Positions 1 to 8,524 of a stretch of 64,000 nucleotides of DNA are shown here, piece after piece. A program made the position numbers and the translations under genes. Location of the stretch: assembly GCF_000428925.1 (NCBI RefSeq), contig NZ_AUAW01000014.1, positions 1 to 64,000 of the forward strand. The letters are read 5' to 3'. Numbering within the stretch: the first letter of the stretch is position 1; the number at the start of each line of letters is the position of its first letter. Source of the DNA: Furfurilactobacillus rossiae DSM 15814. GTDB taxonomy: Bacteria; Bacillota; Bacilli; Lactobacillales; Lactobacillaceae. The notes under the pieces were generated by a model that worked only from the letters and a program-made list of their open reading frames with translations, did no database searches and had not been told where the DNA came from.

Positions 1-186
1 CCTTTTATGATCTGCGTCTTGTTGCGCTAATTCGGGATCATAGGGATTGACCCGATCTAATTCATAGCTAATAGTTGATTTGGCAACGCCTAAGGCGTCA
101 GCCATATCTTGGTAAGTATGATGGCCTTCACTGACCAGTTGAGCTAGCGCACCACGTTGAAAACGTGATAAAGTAGCAGTACCCAA
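1..186 (-). CDS. IS30-family transposase, N-terminal part (cut by window edge)
   Basis: The minus strand encodes 62 residues reading out of the window. They begin at a TTG start (MGTATLSRFQRGALAQLV) about 7 nt after an AAGGAG site. A helix-turn-helix follows (YQDMADALGVAKSTISYELDR, residues about 24-44), then the YDPELAQQDAD segment typical of IS30 transposases. The family cuts and joins insertion sequence ends; the DDE catalytic domain would lie outside the window. I could not define the terminal inverted repeat of the element between 187 and about 350, so its edge is not placed. Confidence 0.8.
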   Translation of the reverse strand, partial: MGTATLSRFQRGALAQLVSEGHHTYQDMADALGVAKSTISYELDRVNPYDPELAQQDADHKR

Positions 187-352
187 AGTAATCACTCCTT
201 ATAGCTGGTTGGAATTAACTACTACCATTGTAAGAGATTGCTTTGGGCCTTTTTTTATTTTTGTTCGGATTAATTATAGAATTTGCCTTATCAAAGCTTT
301 TAGGACAACGAGTAAGATTAAGAAAATTAAGGGAAGAAGGAGAGTGCTCACA

Positions 353-1183
353 TTGACTGATGAGAAACTAGAACGAGAGCTAACGCGGTTACGAAAAGAG
401 AATCCGCATACAGTTAATGATTCTTTGTTAGCAGCGATGCTGGATAACATCGGCAATCTTAATTCAGTGTTGCGCGACCAACTGATTTACAGTTTGTTTG
501 CACAATGGATTGACGACGGCACGATTTCAAATGAACAGGCGGTCTGGTTATTAAGACAGACGCAGCAACGGAATTTATTATTCAGTGGGATTCATGAACG
601 TCAAAACGATGCAATTTATGCCAGAACGTTTACGACGCTGTTGTTGACGTCTTTGGTCGCCAGAGATGCACGGTCACCCTTCTTGACAGCAAATATGCGA
701 ACCCATCTTTTTGAAGATGCTACTAAGTATTTGCAATTAGAAAAAGATTTACGCGGGTTGACCGATCATGGCTGGGCGCATGCATTTGGCCATGGCGGTG
801 ACCTGCTGTATTACGTTTGTTATCATCCGAAGTTTCCAACCTGGCTTATTCCACAAGTGCTGGCGGGTATTTATCATGGCATTATGCTACCTAGCGGTTT
901 TACGGCAGGTGAAGGCAGTCGCTTGGACAACTGTCTTGTTGCGTTACTGGCGCAGGAGCGCATAACGGAAAGTCAGCTACTCAACTGGTTGCGAGGCGTC
1001 AGGGGCGTTATTGCCTTAACTGCTGACCAGTCGCTACAGTTCGATCAAAACAACAAATTAATTAACCTGTGTGTTTCATTGGCCTATAAATTGCGCTTTG
1101 AAAGTTTGTCTACGCCAGGACTATCGGCATGGTTAGATGAGCAGATTCGTGACTTTTATGAGGCCAATGGGACAGTGGCCTGA
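353..1183 (+). CDS. DUF2785 family protein
   Basis: A 276-residue soluble protein, mostly helical, with the histidine-rich HGWAHAFGHG motif at about residues 139-148 that marks DUF2785 proteins of Firmicutes. The biochemical function of the family is unknown. The frame is open from 209, but the upstream stretch is AT-rich and unlike coding sequence. AGGAG at 338-342 points to the TTG at 353 (spacing 10). A GTG at 344 is too close to that site. It is followed after 18 nt by a GNAT gene and then a DJ-1-like gene, so the three are probably cotranscribed. Confidence 0.8.
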   Translation: MTDEKLERELTRLRKENPHTVNDSLLAAMLDNIGNLNSVLRDQLIYSLFAQWIDDGTISNEQAVWLLRQTQQRNLLFSGIHERQNDAIYARTFTTLLLTSLVARDARSPFLTANMRTHLFEDATKYLQLEKDLRGLTDHGWAHAFGHGGDLLYYVCYHPKFPTWLIPQVLAGIYHGIMLPSGFTAGEGSRLDNCLVALLAQERITESQLLNWLRGVRGVIALTADQSLQFDQNNKLINLCVSLAYKLRFESLSTPGLSAWLDEQIRDFYEANGTVA

Positions 1184-1201
1184 TCTGGAGATGGTTTCTA
1201 T

Positions 1202-1684
1202 ATGAGTATTGAATTAAAACAATACTTTGATACGATCCAGTGTCAACAGTTGGTGGAGAACTATCAATTGAGTGATTTAACCTTCACAGGTTCGCCGCAG
1301 TCGGTGATTGAAAAAGCAAAGCGTGATCATGATCGGGTGCCAGTGATGATTATGAATGATGACCAGTTAGCAGGCTTCTTTTGCCTTCACTTGCACCAAG
1401 GTCCATTGGAAATTGGTGGCTGTGCTGACTCGGATGTGTTATTGCGTGCTTTGTCGATTGACGAACGCTTTAGGGGACAAGGTATTTCGCTGGCGGCGAT
1501 GAAGTTAGTGCCAACTTTTGTTAAAGCTCATTTTCCGTATGTGACTCGTATTATTTTGGCCGTGAACTACCGCAATATACCCGCACAACACCTTTATCAG
1601 AAGTCAGGTTTTCACGATACGGGCATTCAGCGTGTTGGCAAGATTGGCCCGCAGTACGTGCTGTTTAAAATGATAAATGCGTGA
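1202..1684 (+). CDS. GNAT family N-acetyltransferase
   Basis: A 160-residue acetyl-CoA-dependent acetyltransferase of the Gcn5-related fold. Motif A, which binds the pyrophosphate of acetyl-CoA, is visible as RFRGQGIS (residues about 89-96). Motif B follows as NYRNIPAQHLYQKSGF (about 123-138), the usual end of the core. The length is normal for a single-domain GNAT. The acceptor cannot be told from sequence. The stop region lies just before the DJ-1-like gene, consistent with an operon starting at the DUF2785 gene. Confidence 0.88.
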   Translation: MSIELKQYFDTIQCQQLVENYQLSDLTFTGSPQSVIEKAKRDHDRVPVMIMNDDQLAGFFCLHLHQGPLEIGGCADSDVLLRALSIDERFRGQGISLAAMKLVPTFVKAHFPYVTRIILAVNYRNIPAQHLYQKSGFHDTGIQRVGKIGPQYVLFKMINA

Positions 1685-1707
1685 GTTACTGCCCGAGAGG
1701 GATAACG

Positions 1708-2307
1708 ATGAATAAAATTCTAGTGATGATTTATGATGGCTTTTCGATGTATGAAATTAGTCCGTTAACTTCGATTCTTGCATGGAGTCAAACGGATTGG
1801 CAAATTGATGTTGTAGCCGTTGAGCACAAGCCATATCAAACTGAAGATGGGTTTGAGGTAATACCACAAATGACATTTGAAGATGTTCAGAATATTCAAG
1901 CTTACCAGATGCTCGTTATGCCAGGAATTGCGAATTATCATACCGTTTTACCTGATCAAAGGAACATTGCCTTTCTCAGTCGTTTTAAAACGCAGCCACG
2001 ACCAGTTATCGCGGCAATTTCGGCTTCCCCCATTCTACTGGCAAAAGCTGGGTTATTGGACGACACCAAGTTTGTGGCGGGACTATTCGAAAGTGCATAC
2101 GAAGAGGAGCGTTTCATTCCCAAACGTAACTTGGTGCGTAAACCAGTTGTATCAGATAATGGTATTGTGACTTCTACTGCGTTCTTCCCTCGTGAATTTG
2201 GCATCACTGCGGCACATGCAATTGGCGTCAATGTTCCGAAAAACATTTTTGAACAGTTTGGGACAGATGCAAGTGCCGAAGATTTAACTTTTCGAGATAA
2301 TGGCTAG
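1708..2307 (+). CDS. DJ-1/PfpI family protein with Ser at the usual Cys position
   Basis: A 199-residue protein of the DJ-1/PfpI superfamily. It starts with the strand MNKILVMIYDGFSMYEIS and carries the nucleophile-elbow region IAAISASPILLAKAGLL at residues about 101-117. In most relatives the elbow reads A-I-C-A-G; here residue 105 is Ser and residue 107 is Ser instead of Gly. The protein may therefore be a binding or regulatory member, or use Ser. ATG 1708 is chosen over the in-frame GTG at 1681 because GAGAGG lies 7 nt upstream. It is the last gene of the small group beginning at 353. Confidence 0.82.
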   Translation: MNKILVMIYDGFSMYEISPLTSILAWSQTDWQIDVVAVEHKPYQTEDGFEVIPQMTFEDVQNIQAYQMLVMPGIANYHTVLPDQRNIAFLSRFKTQPRPVIAAISASPILLAKAGLLDDTKFVAGLFESAYEEERFIPKRNLVRKPVVSDNGIVTSTAFFPREFGITAAHAIGVNVPKNIFEQFGTDASAEDLTFRDNG

Positions 2308-2385
2308 TTCTGCAATTTTATTGTGAGTTCGATTTGCTGCAAATTTGTACGAAAATATGTATACTAATGCTGAGAGGTGATGGTG

Positions 2386-2649
2386 ATGGTTAATCCGCAA
2401 AAAAATCTAAATATTCGACCTGTTTCAGAATTGCGTACCTACAACAAAGTGTTGAATCAGGTGGGACCAGACAGCCCCGTTATTTTGACAAAAAATGGCT
2501 ATGGTAAATATGTTCTGCTTGATTTAGAAGATTATGAAAAGTATGAGACGCGGCGAATTAGTGAACAATTGTTAGCTGATATTGAAAAATCTGAACAGGG
2601 AAGAAGACACAAGATTGAGGACGTTCGAAAGGAATTCTTAGATAAATGA
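2386..2649 (+). CDS. Phd/YefM-type antitoxin
   Basis: An 87-residue antitoxin of the Phd/YefM fold. The N-terminal DNA-binding part holds RPVSELRTYNKVLNQVGPDS and PVILTKNGYGKYVLLDLEDYEKY. The charged C-terminal helix normally wraps the toxin. In this family the antitoxin neutralises the partner toxin and represses its own promoter. It overlaps the ParE-like gene by 4 nt (ATGA), the classic antitoxin-first arrangement. In-frame starts exist at 2377, 2380 and 2386; GAGAGG at 2372-2377 best fits 2386. A TATACT -10 candidate lies at 2360-2365. Confidence 0.9.
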   Translation: MVNPQKNLNIRPVSELRTYNKVLNQVGPDSPVILTKNGYGKYVLLDLEDYEKYETRRISEQLLADIEKSEQGRRHKIEDVRKEFLDK

Positions 2650-3002
2650 CCTTTTCCGTGGAAATAACAGACGTAGTTCATGCTCAGCTGGATGAAATTT
2701 ATGTACAAGTTTCATCTAACTTTGGGAAGGTAATTGCCAAGAAAAGTATTGATAAGATCATTGAACAGATTATGAATCTTAGTGACTTTCCTAGAATGGG
2801 ACACAACGGAAGAAAAGCAGGGCTAAATATACCCTCGAACTATTACTTGTTATTTCTAAAAAGGAATACACTTGTATACCAGATTATTGATGACGAGAAG
2901 ATTATTCTAATCGAAGAAATTTACGATGCTCATCAAGAAATCGCTACAGCTATACAGAACAAAATTGGAATTCAGAGAATACAGCAAAAACCTGAGTTAT
3001 AG
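2646..3002 (+). CDS. RelE/ParE-family toxin
   Basis: A 118-residue toxin of the RelE/ParE superfamily. The N-terminal helices (VVHAQLDEIYVQVSSNFGKVIAKKSIDKIIEQI) are followed by the PRMGHNGRK turn and the strand pair YYLLFLKRNTLVYQIIDDEKIILIEEIYDAHQ. ParE members poison DNA gyrase and RelE members cut mRNA in ribosomes. The sequence looks more ParE-like, but the target is an inference. It is translationally coupled to the Phd-type antitoxin (4-nt overlap). The C-terminal tail after about residue 100 is longer than in typical ParE proteins. Confidence 0.87.
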   Translation: MTFSVEITDVVHAQLDEIYVQVSSNFGKVIAKKSIDKIIEQIMNLSDFPRMGHNGRKAGLNIPSNYYLLFLKRNTLVYQIIDDEKIILIEEIYDAHQEIATAIQNKIGIQRIQQKPEL

Positions 3003-3093
3003 GTATAGTAGATAAATTTGTGACTATTTTTTATTGGTGTGGAACCATTTGCATCTTGGTTGGTTTAAGTTAGGCTTCTTTGGAGGATGAAAT

Positions 3094-3402
3094 ATGAAAG
3101 ATAATCAGACCTCGTCAAATCGGGAACCTGTATCAGAATTACAAACATATGAAAAAGTTTTATCACAAGTTTTTCCAGGAAAGCCGGTATTCTTAACACG
3201 CAATGAAGAAGATACTTACGTATTGTTGGATTTTCATGAGTATAAAGAACAAATGCTTTCGCTAATTTCAATGGAGTTAACGGCGGCAATTACAGAATCT
3301 AAAAAAGAAAAAAGGTACAGCTTTAAAGAAGTTCGAAAAGAACTTTTAGAAGATGAAGGTATTAATGAGACAGAATCACTTGATAGTGATAAAAAGCATT
3401 AA
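3094..3402 (+). CDS. Orphan Phd/YefM-like antitoxin
   Basis: A 102-residue protein clearly related to the antitoxin at 2386. Both share the PVSELQTYEKVLSQV and YVLLDFHEY segments and a charged C-terminal EVRKELLED helix. TTGGAGGATGAAAT provides a good ribosome binding site. No toxin gene follows: the next 110 nt are non-coding up to a terminator. It may be the survivor of a duplicated toxin-antitoxin pair or an added antidote for the neighbouring ParE toxin. Confidence 0.75.
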   Translation: MKDNQTSSNREPVSELQTYEKVLSQVFPGKPVFLTRNEEDTYVLLDFHEYKEQMLSLISMELTAAITESKKEKRYSFKEVRKELLEDEGINETESLDSDKKH

Positions 3403-3511
3403 GTAAAAAGAGTTCTTTAGAAATTGCCATTGAATTGTTTGGCGTTCACTATGATTTTTTGAAGTTTTCAGACACTAGATAGTTGTTTCAGTTTAAATAT
3501 AAAATATGCCG

Positions 3512-3553
3512 ATAAGTCAAAACCACTGATACAGTGCTTTTGACTTATTTTTT
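3512..3553 (+). terminator. Rho-independent terminator after the antitoxin region
   Basis: An 11-bp stem (ATAAGTCAAAA with TTTTGACTTAT) encloses a second small stem, CACTG-ata-CAGTG, and ends in a T run. It separates the toxin-antitoxin region from the Rgg array. The rest of 3403-3653 holds only a -10-like TATACT at 3609-3614 ahead of the first rgg gene. No small pheromone ORF was found there. Confidence 0.8.
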
Positions 3554-3653
3554 ATGAGATTGCTTAGTGTATTCTCACCATTTTCTAACAATCGACGACA
3601 TTCTGCGCTATACTTAATCAACGAGTGATTTTCAGAACGGGGGATAAGTTTGC

Positions 3654-4610
3654 ATGGCCACATATGGCGCAACGTTTCGGCAGCTACGAATCGGTAAGAA
3701 TATGACCTTAAAGGAACTGGCCGACGAACAGGTGAGTGTTGGTTTCTTGTCTAAGTTTGAAACGGATCAATCGAAAATTAGCGTCGACCGATTGATGCAT
3801 CTACTGGATAAGATGAATGTGACTGCTGATGAATATTTCTTTGCCCAGCACGATGGTTATGCCATGCCCGAAGTACCTAAAGTATGGTCTGAAATGAGTG
3901 TGCCAAACGTTGTGGCAGTATTAGGTAGCAGTTTTTATTACACCGCCGGATTATCAAATCGCGGGCAATGGGAAAAATTAGCACGGTGGCAACGGCACCT
4001 GGCCGAACAGGCCTCCTCGGCACCGACAATGGGTCATTGGTTAAACTTTGATTTTGCACAACTGCTTCTAGCACAACACCAGCAGGCCGAACCTTATCCG
4101 TTTGTTCAACGGGCGATCACGTACTTACAACAAATTGATGAGTGGAGTATTTACGAGTTGATCGTGTTTAACGTTTTTCTGCAGGGGATGAGTGTACCTG
4201 ACGCACAACAACTAGCTCTGTCCGCCAAGCATAAGTTGGTTTCACAGGCTCCACTTAGCGAGATTGCAGGGATGCACCGTGGCTTTTTGGTCACTAGTTT
4301 TTGCTTTTTTATGAACCGCACTCGTTTCGATATAGCGGAAGAATTGCTTGGTCAGATGCACAGTCTGCACAAAGAACAATCACCACAACAAAGTACTGGC
4401 GATTTCGGAATGTTAATTCTGTGGTGTCAGGGATGGCTGACCTATCGCCGCGACAGTGAGGAACGGGGTCAGTCACAGATGAAGGATGCACTGACAATTA
4501 TGCGATTGTGTGAAGAGGAAAGCCTGTGGCGTTTGTACGCTGCTTTTAGTGAACGAATTTGGCAAACGAAGGATGATCATTTACTTTATCATTCACGATT
4601 AATGGCCTAG
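3654..4610 (+). CDS. Rgg/GadR/MutR-family regulator 1
   Basis: A 318-residue transcription regulator. The N-terminal XRE-type helix-turn-helix covers residues about 5-65 (RQLRIGKNMTLKELADEQVSVGFLSKFETDQSKISVDRLMHLL). The long helical C-terminal domain is of the Rgg type, which in this family binds short signalling peptides. It is the first of five tandem paralogues separated by 11-13 nt, so probably one transcript from a TATACT -10 at 3609-3614. It is closest to regulator 2 (shared KMNVTADEYFF after the HTH). No peptide-pheromone gene is visible next to it. Confidence 0.87.
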   Translation: MATYGATFRQLRIGKNMTLKELADEQVSVGFLSKFETDQSKISVDRLMHLLDKMNVTADEYFFAQHDGYAMPEVPKVWSEMSVPNVVAVLGSSFYYTAGLSNRGQWEKLARWQRHLAEQASSAPTMGHWLNFDFAQLLLAQHQQAEPYPFVQRAITYLQQIDEWSIYELIVFNVFLQGMSVPDAQQLALSAKHKLVSQAPLSEIAGMHRGFLVTSFCFFMNRTRFDIAEELLGQMHSLHKEQSPQQSTGDFGMLILWCQGWLTYRRDSEERGQSQMKDALTIMRLCEEESLWRLYAAFSERIWQTKDDHLLYHSRLMA

Positions 4611-4623
4611 AAAGGGGAATGAC

Positions 4624-5580
4624 ATGGCATCGTATGGCGAAACGTTTCATCAGTTGCGCGTGGGTAAAGGATTAACGTTAAAAGAACTTGCAGATGAACA
4701 GGCGAGTGTCAGTTTTCTCTCAAAGTTTGAACAAGGCCAATCGAAAATCAGTGTTGATCGACTGATGCATTTGCTTAAGAAAATGAACGTGACTGCTGAT
4801 GAGTATTTCTTCCTACAGCATGACCGTTATCTGAACTCTCCGATGCCGGTGGAATGGCGTGAAATGGGTGCTGCAAACGCACTAACAGATTTAACGAACA
4901 TTTTCCTGATTAGTTCGGGTTTGGCGATGCGACATCAGTGGAAAAAACTTTACGCGCGGCTCGATGTATTGAAAGAAAACGCTAAAAAATTCCCAACGGT
5001 TAATAATGTGTTGGGATACGACTATGGTCGAATGATGCTGGCTAACCATACAGGGAAAAGCATCGAACACGCTTCGGATCATGCCGTGAAATATTTAAAA
5101 CAGATTGACGACTGGGGCATTTATGAAATTTTAGTCCTCGAATCCTTTTTGACTGCCATGCCATTGGCTGATGTTGAATTATTTACTAATATTGCTGAAC
5201 GTAAACTGACGGCGAATGAGTCGATTATGTATGTCGCGGGCATGCATCGCGGATTTTTAGTCAGTAGTTTTGCATATTTTATGTCGTTAGATCAGTTTGT
5301 GTTAGCCAATGAAACTCTGTCGAAGATGGAAGCATTACATAAAAAACGTGATGGTCGTGATCTTACTGCTAATTTTGCAATGACGATATTGTGGTGCGAG
5401 GGTTGGCTCAAATATCGTGTTGACGACAAGGCACTGGGCAGGTCCAAGATGAACGATGCCACCACCATGATGAGGTTATGTAAAGAAGATCGTATGTTTA
5501 GGATTTATGACGATTTTACGGCAGAAATTGTGAGTGCACCAAATGATCACGATTTTCATTACGGGACCGTTATTTCTTAG
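4624..5580 (+). CDS. Rgg/GadR/MutR-family regulator 2
   Basis: A 318-residue paralogue of regulator 1. The HTH at residues about 5-65 (HQLRVGKGLTLKELADEQASVSFLSKFEQGQSKISVDRLMHLL) is nearly identical, while the C-terminal sensor domain is clearly diverged. Both share a MHRGFLV segment near residue 210 and the ILWC.GWL segment near 260. AAAGGGG precedes the start and the gap to the previous stop is 13 nt. Similar HTH with different sensor suggests related DNA sites read by different peptide signals; this is inference. Confidence 0.87.
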   Translation: MASYGETFHQLRVGKGLTLKELADEQASVSFLSKFEQGQSKISVDRLMHLLKKMNVTADEYFFLQHDRYLNSPMPVEWREMGAANALTDLTNIFLISSGLAMRHQWKKLYARLDVLKENAKKFPTVNNVLGYDYGRMMLANHTGKSIEHASDHAVKYLKQIDDWGIYEILVLESFLTAMPLADVELFTNIAERKLTANESIMYVAGMHRGFLVSSFAYFMSLDQFVLANETLSKMEALHKKRDGRDLTANFAMTILWCEGWLKYRVDDKALGRSKMNDATTMMRLCKEDRMFRIYDDFTAEIVSAPNDHDFHYGTVIS

Positions 5581-5591
5581 GAGAGGTCAAT

Positions 5592-6545
5592 ATGCAATCG
5601 TTAGGACAAACGTTTCATGCATTTCGGCAAAATAAAAACTTAACGCTTAAAGAAATTGCTGATGAACAGGTTAGTGTGGCCGTGATTTCCAAATTTGAAC
5701 ATGATCAAACGACATTGAGCATTAATCGGTTTCTTCATCTTTTAGGGCAGATAAATGTCACGACGACAGATTTCTTTTATCACTATTTTGATCGTTTTGA
5801 AAATGAAAAGGTTCTGGATATTTGGGGCGTTCAGGCTTCTTTTGAGGGTATATTAGCCAATTTTTATGAAGGCAATCATATTGCTAGTATGACGAATACA
5901 ACAGATATTGATGAAATGGACGCACTGAAAACATATACGAAGGCTATGCAATTAAAGGCACGTCAAGATCCTACGCTGATCAATCGAGTAATCGCTGCGT
6001 GGATGGCCAGTATTTTAGATGCTCAACAGTTGCATTTTGACGATAGCGCCAAGACCATACAACCAGTGGTGGACTACTTAACCAGTGTTGGTGAGTGGAA
6101 CGAACTTGAGCTTATTATTTTTGTTTTCATTATTCCGACGGCAGATCCCGACGTTTTGATGCAATTTTTCCGTCGTTATTTGAATCAAGCGGAATTGTAT
6201 CAAGGATTACCAGAGGCAAATAATCTGGGTTTTTCTGCTTGTTTCTCGTTGTTTACATGCATGATTGCCAAACAAAAAGGGAAATATGCAGTACAGGTAT
6301 TGAAGAAGTTCGATAAATTAGTTACTAAATTTGAAAGTGCGCGGTTTGCCATTCTTAGAGAATTTCTGCATGGCTGGTTGAAAGTGTTTCAGGGCAATCG
6401 TCAAGCTGAGTTGGAACAATGTCAGACCGTTTTGGACCTGACACAAACGCTGGGATTAGCAAAGACACATGCCTATTATCATGAGTTATATGGGCATCTT
6501 TCTGCTTCCACGCCGACCTTGTTAATCTTCGTGCGGTTTTTTTAA
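5592..6545 (+). CDS. Rgg/GadR/MutR-family regulator 3
   Basis: A 317-residue member of the array, belonging with regulators 4 and 5 to a second subgroup. That subgroup starts MQSLGQTFH and carries the FLHLL.QINVTTTDFFY stretch after the HTH. The HTH covers about residues 5-65. The C-terminal helical domain keeps the family's FLHGWL segment near residue 272. GGAGAGG lies just before the ATG and the gap to the preceding gene is 11 nt. The first 27 nt are identical to those of regulator 4, a sign of recent duplication or gene conversion. Confidence 0.87.
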   Translation: MQSLGQTFHAFRQNKNLTLKEIADEQVSVAVISKFEHDQTTLSINRFLHLLGQINVTTTDFFYHYFDRFENEKVLDIWGVQASFEGILANFYEGNHIASMTNTTDIDEMDALKTYTKAMQLKARQDPTLINRVIAAWMASILDAQQLHFDDSAKTIQPVVDYLTSVGEWNELELIIFVFIIPTADPDVLMQFFRRYLNQAELYQGLPEANNLGFSACFSLFTCMIAKQKGKYAVQVLKKFDKLVTKFESARFAILREFLHGWLKVFQGNRQAELEQCQTVLDLTQTLGLAKTHAYYHELYGHLSASTPTLLIFVRFF

Positions 6546-6556
6546 GGAGGATTTTT

Positions 6557-7540
6557 ATGCAATCGTTAGGACAAACGTTTCATGAACTACGCAAAAGCAA
6601 AAATTTAACACTTAAGGAAGTTGCGGATGACGAAATCAGTATGGCGGTGATTTCGAAGTTTGAGAATGATCAAACGATGTTGGGCGTGGACCGTTTTTTA
6701 CATTTGTTGCAACAAATCAACGTGACCACGACAGACTTTTTCTATCGTTATCGACAGTCGGATGAAAGATCTAAGAAGGCAGGTATTGAGATTTCAGACG
6801 ACGGCACACCACTGCCTGAAATTTTTGACGTTTTGAATCCGTTCAACGACATATTTCAAATTTCCAGCGATAATAGTCAGAGTAAGGCACAAAAGATTTT
6901 AAGGCTCCAAACGTACATCAAATTGATGGAACAGGAGTTAAAAAAAGATCCTAGTTTGACTAATCGTTTGAAATTGTCCTTAGCAAAGGCGTCGTTGAAG
7001 ATGCACCAGTCTAGGATGAGAGATCACATTTCGACACATCAAGAAATGATCCCAATTATTGATTATCTGAGTAATGTCTCATCATGGACGGCCTTTGAAC
7101 TATTATTTTTCATTTCAACCTCAATTTATATGGATATCGAAGATTCTATGATGTTGTTCTCTCGATTTATGAAGCAGGCTGATGCTTATGTTCGTTTGAC
7201 TGATTTGAGGAGCTTGGGCTATTCCGTCTGCTTTACGCTTTTTTCGATTATGATTGCCCATAGAACGTTCTCCAACGCAAAATTTGTATTGGAAAAATTT
7301 GATGATTTACTGAGCAAGGACACTGATGTGAAAGCAGAGTTTGCAATCAAGAGCTTATTTTTACATGGATGGTACCTGTATGCGACTGGACAAGAAGATG
7401 TTGGCAAAGATAAATGCAATACTGTGTTGCAGCTTTGCAAAACCTTGCATTTAACTGATGACTCACGATCCTATCAGGAAATTTATAAAGGAATGCAAGA
7501 CAAAAAGTCAGCAATAATGTATTCAGAAATTTTTTACTAG
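6557..7540 (+). CDS. Rgg/GadR/MutR-family regulator 4
   Basis: At 327 residues this is the longest intact member of the array. The HTH covers residues about 5-65 (HELRKSKNLTLKEVADDEISMAVISKFENDQTMLGVDRFLHLL). The helical sensor domain has about ten extra residues after the HTH compared with regulator 3. AAGGAGG precedes the ATG and the gap to regulator 3 is 11 nt. The downstream copy at 7553 is its decayed close relative. Confidence 0.87.
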   Translation: MQSLGQTFHELRKSKNLTLKEVADDEISMAVISKFENDQTMLGVDRFLHLLQQINVTTTDFFYRYRQSDERSKKAGIEISDDGTPLPEIFDVLNPFNDIFQISSDNSQSKAQKILRLQTYIKLMEQELKKDPSLTNRLKLSLAKASLKMHQSRMRDHISTHQEMIPIIDYLSNVSSWTAFELLFFISTSIYMDIEDSMMLFSRFMKQADAYVRLTDLRSLGYSVCFTLFSIMIAHRTFSNAKFVLEKFDDLLSKDTDVKAEFAIKSLFLHGWYLYATGQEDVGKDKCNTVLQLCKTLHLTDDSRSYQEIYKGMQDKKSAIMYSEIFY

Positions 7541-7552
7541 GAGGTGTGCACA

Positions 7553-8524
7553 GTGACATCACTGGGATAAACATTTCATGAATTGCGCAAAAGCAAGGGA
7601 TTAACCCTTAAAGAAGTTGCCGACGAACAGGTTAGTGTGGCCGTGATTTCGAAGTTTGAAAATGGTACTAGTATGCTTGGTGTCGACCGTTTCTTACATC
7701 TGCTGAATCAGATTCACGTGACAACAAGTGAGTTTTTCTATTGGCAAACGGATCGGTATGCTGTTGACGCAAGTTCACCCTTTAATGAAGACGGTCATTC
7801 TGCACCTAGCTGGAAGCTAATAGAGCCGTTTCAGGAAATCATCGCTTTAGTTAATCACGCTGATCCACCAAAAAATGTTACGCCTGTGGATCAGTATCAA
7901 CAGAGATTAGCAAAGGCGGTCAGAGACCAGCCAACACCGATGAATTTATTGCTAATGGCGTACGTTAACAGCAGTGCCGACTTAGTACATTTTAATTTGG
8001 ATAAGGCAGCTCAAGATATTTTACCAGTGGTTAACTATTTAAGCGCAGTTGATCAATGGGGCGAATTTGAAGTTTATTTGCTCATTTTTTCATTATCCTT
8101 TCTTGAAGCTGAGGACGTGTTGCGGTTGTTTAAACGGGCAATGAGACGTGCAGATTGGTATTAATAGCTGTCTGATGATCGCCATATGCGATTTAATTTG
8201 TGTTTTGATGCTTTTTCTGTGTTGACAGGAAAACAACATTACGCCGAAGCAAGCGAAGTGCTGAAGATAATGGATCAGCTGGTTCACGACAAAGACAGCT
8301 CAGATGTGCGGTATGCGGTTCAAAACCTCTTTATGCACGGGTGGCTAGACATCGTCACTGGTGCAAAAGAAAAAGGCAAACAGCAGTGTGAGAATGCACT
8401 GTCTGTTTACCGAATTTTGAATGTTAGCGGGGATGACGATCTATTGCGCCCGATTTATGAGCACATTTTGAAATACGATCCGAGCGATTTGAAACACATG
8501 ATGATTATGATGACACTGGGTTAG
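7553..8524 (+). pseudogene. Rgg-type regulator 5, interrupted by three in-frame stops
   Basis: One continuous reading frame equivalent to 323 residues aligns end to end with regulators 3 and 4 and contains no frameshift. It is interrupted by TAA at 7568-7570 (codon 6) and by adjacent TAA TAG at 8162-8167. Codon 6 is CAA (Gln) in regulators 3 and 4, so that stop is a single C-to-T change. The pair at 8162 sits where regulator 3 has a Gln, and both stops are also one C-to-T step from CAA and CAG. A GTG start at 7553 has TAGGAGG upstream. An internal TTG could in theory start a shortened 193-residue HTH-containing product, but no ribosome site supports it. Confidence 0.85.

Noticed and set aside
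209-352. Upstream extension of the DUF2785 frame
   Set aside because: The sequence is AT-rich, not family-like, and the ribosome site lies at 338-342, downstream of it.
187-352. Terminal inverted repeat of the IS30-type element
   Set aside because: The other end of the element is outside the window, so no repeat pair could be confirmed.
3403-3653. A short hydrophobic pheromone (SHP) gene for the Rgg array
   Set aside because: Both strands were read for a short ORF with a hydrophobic end and a ribosome site; none was found.
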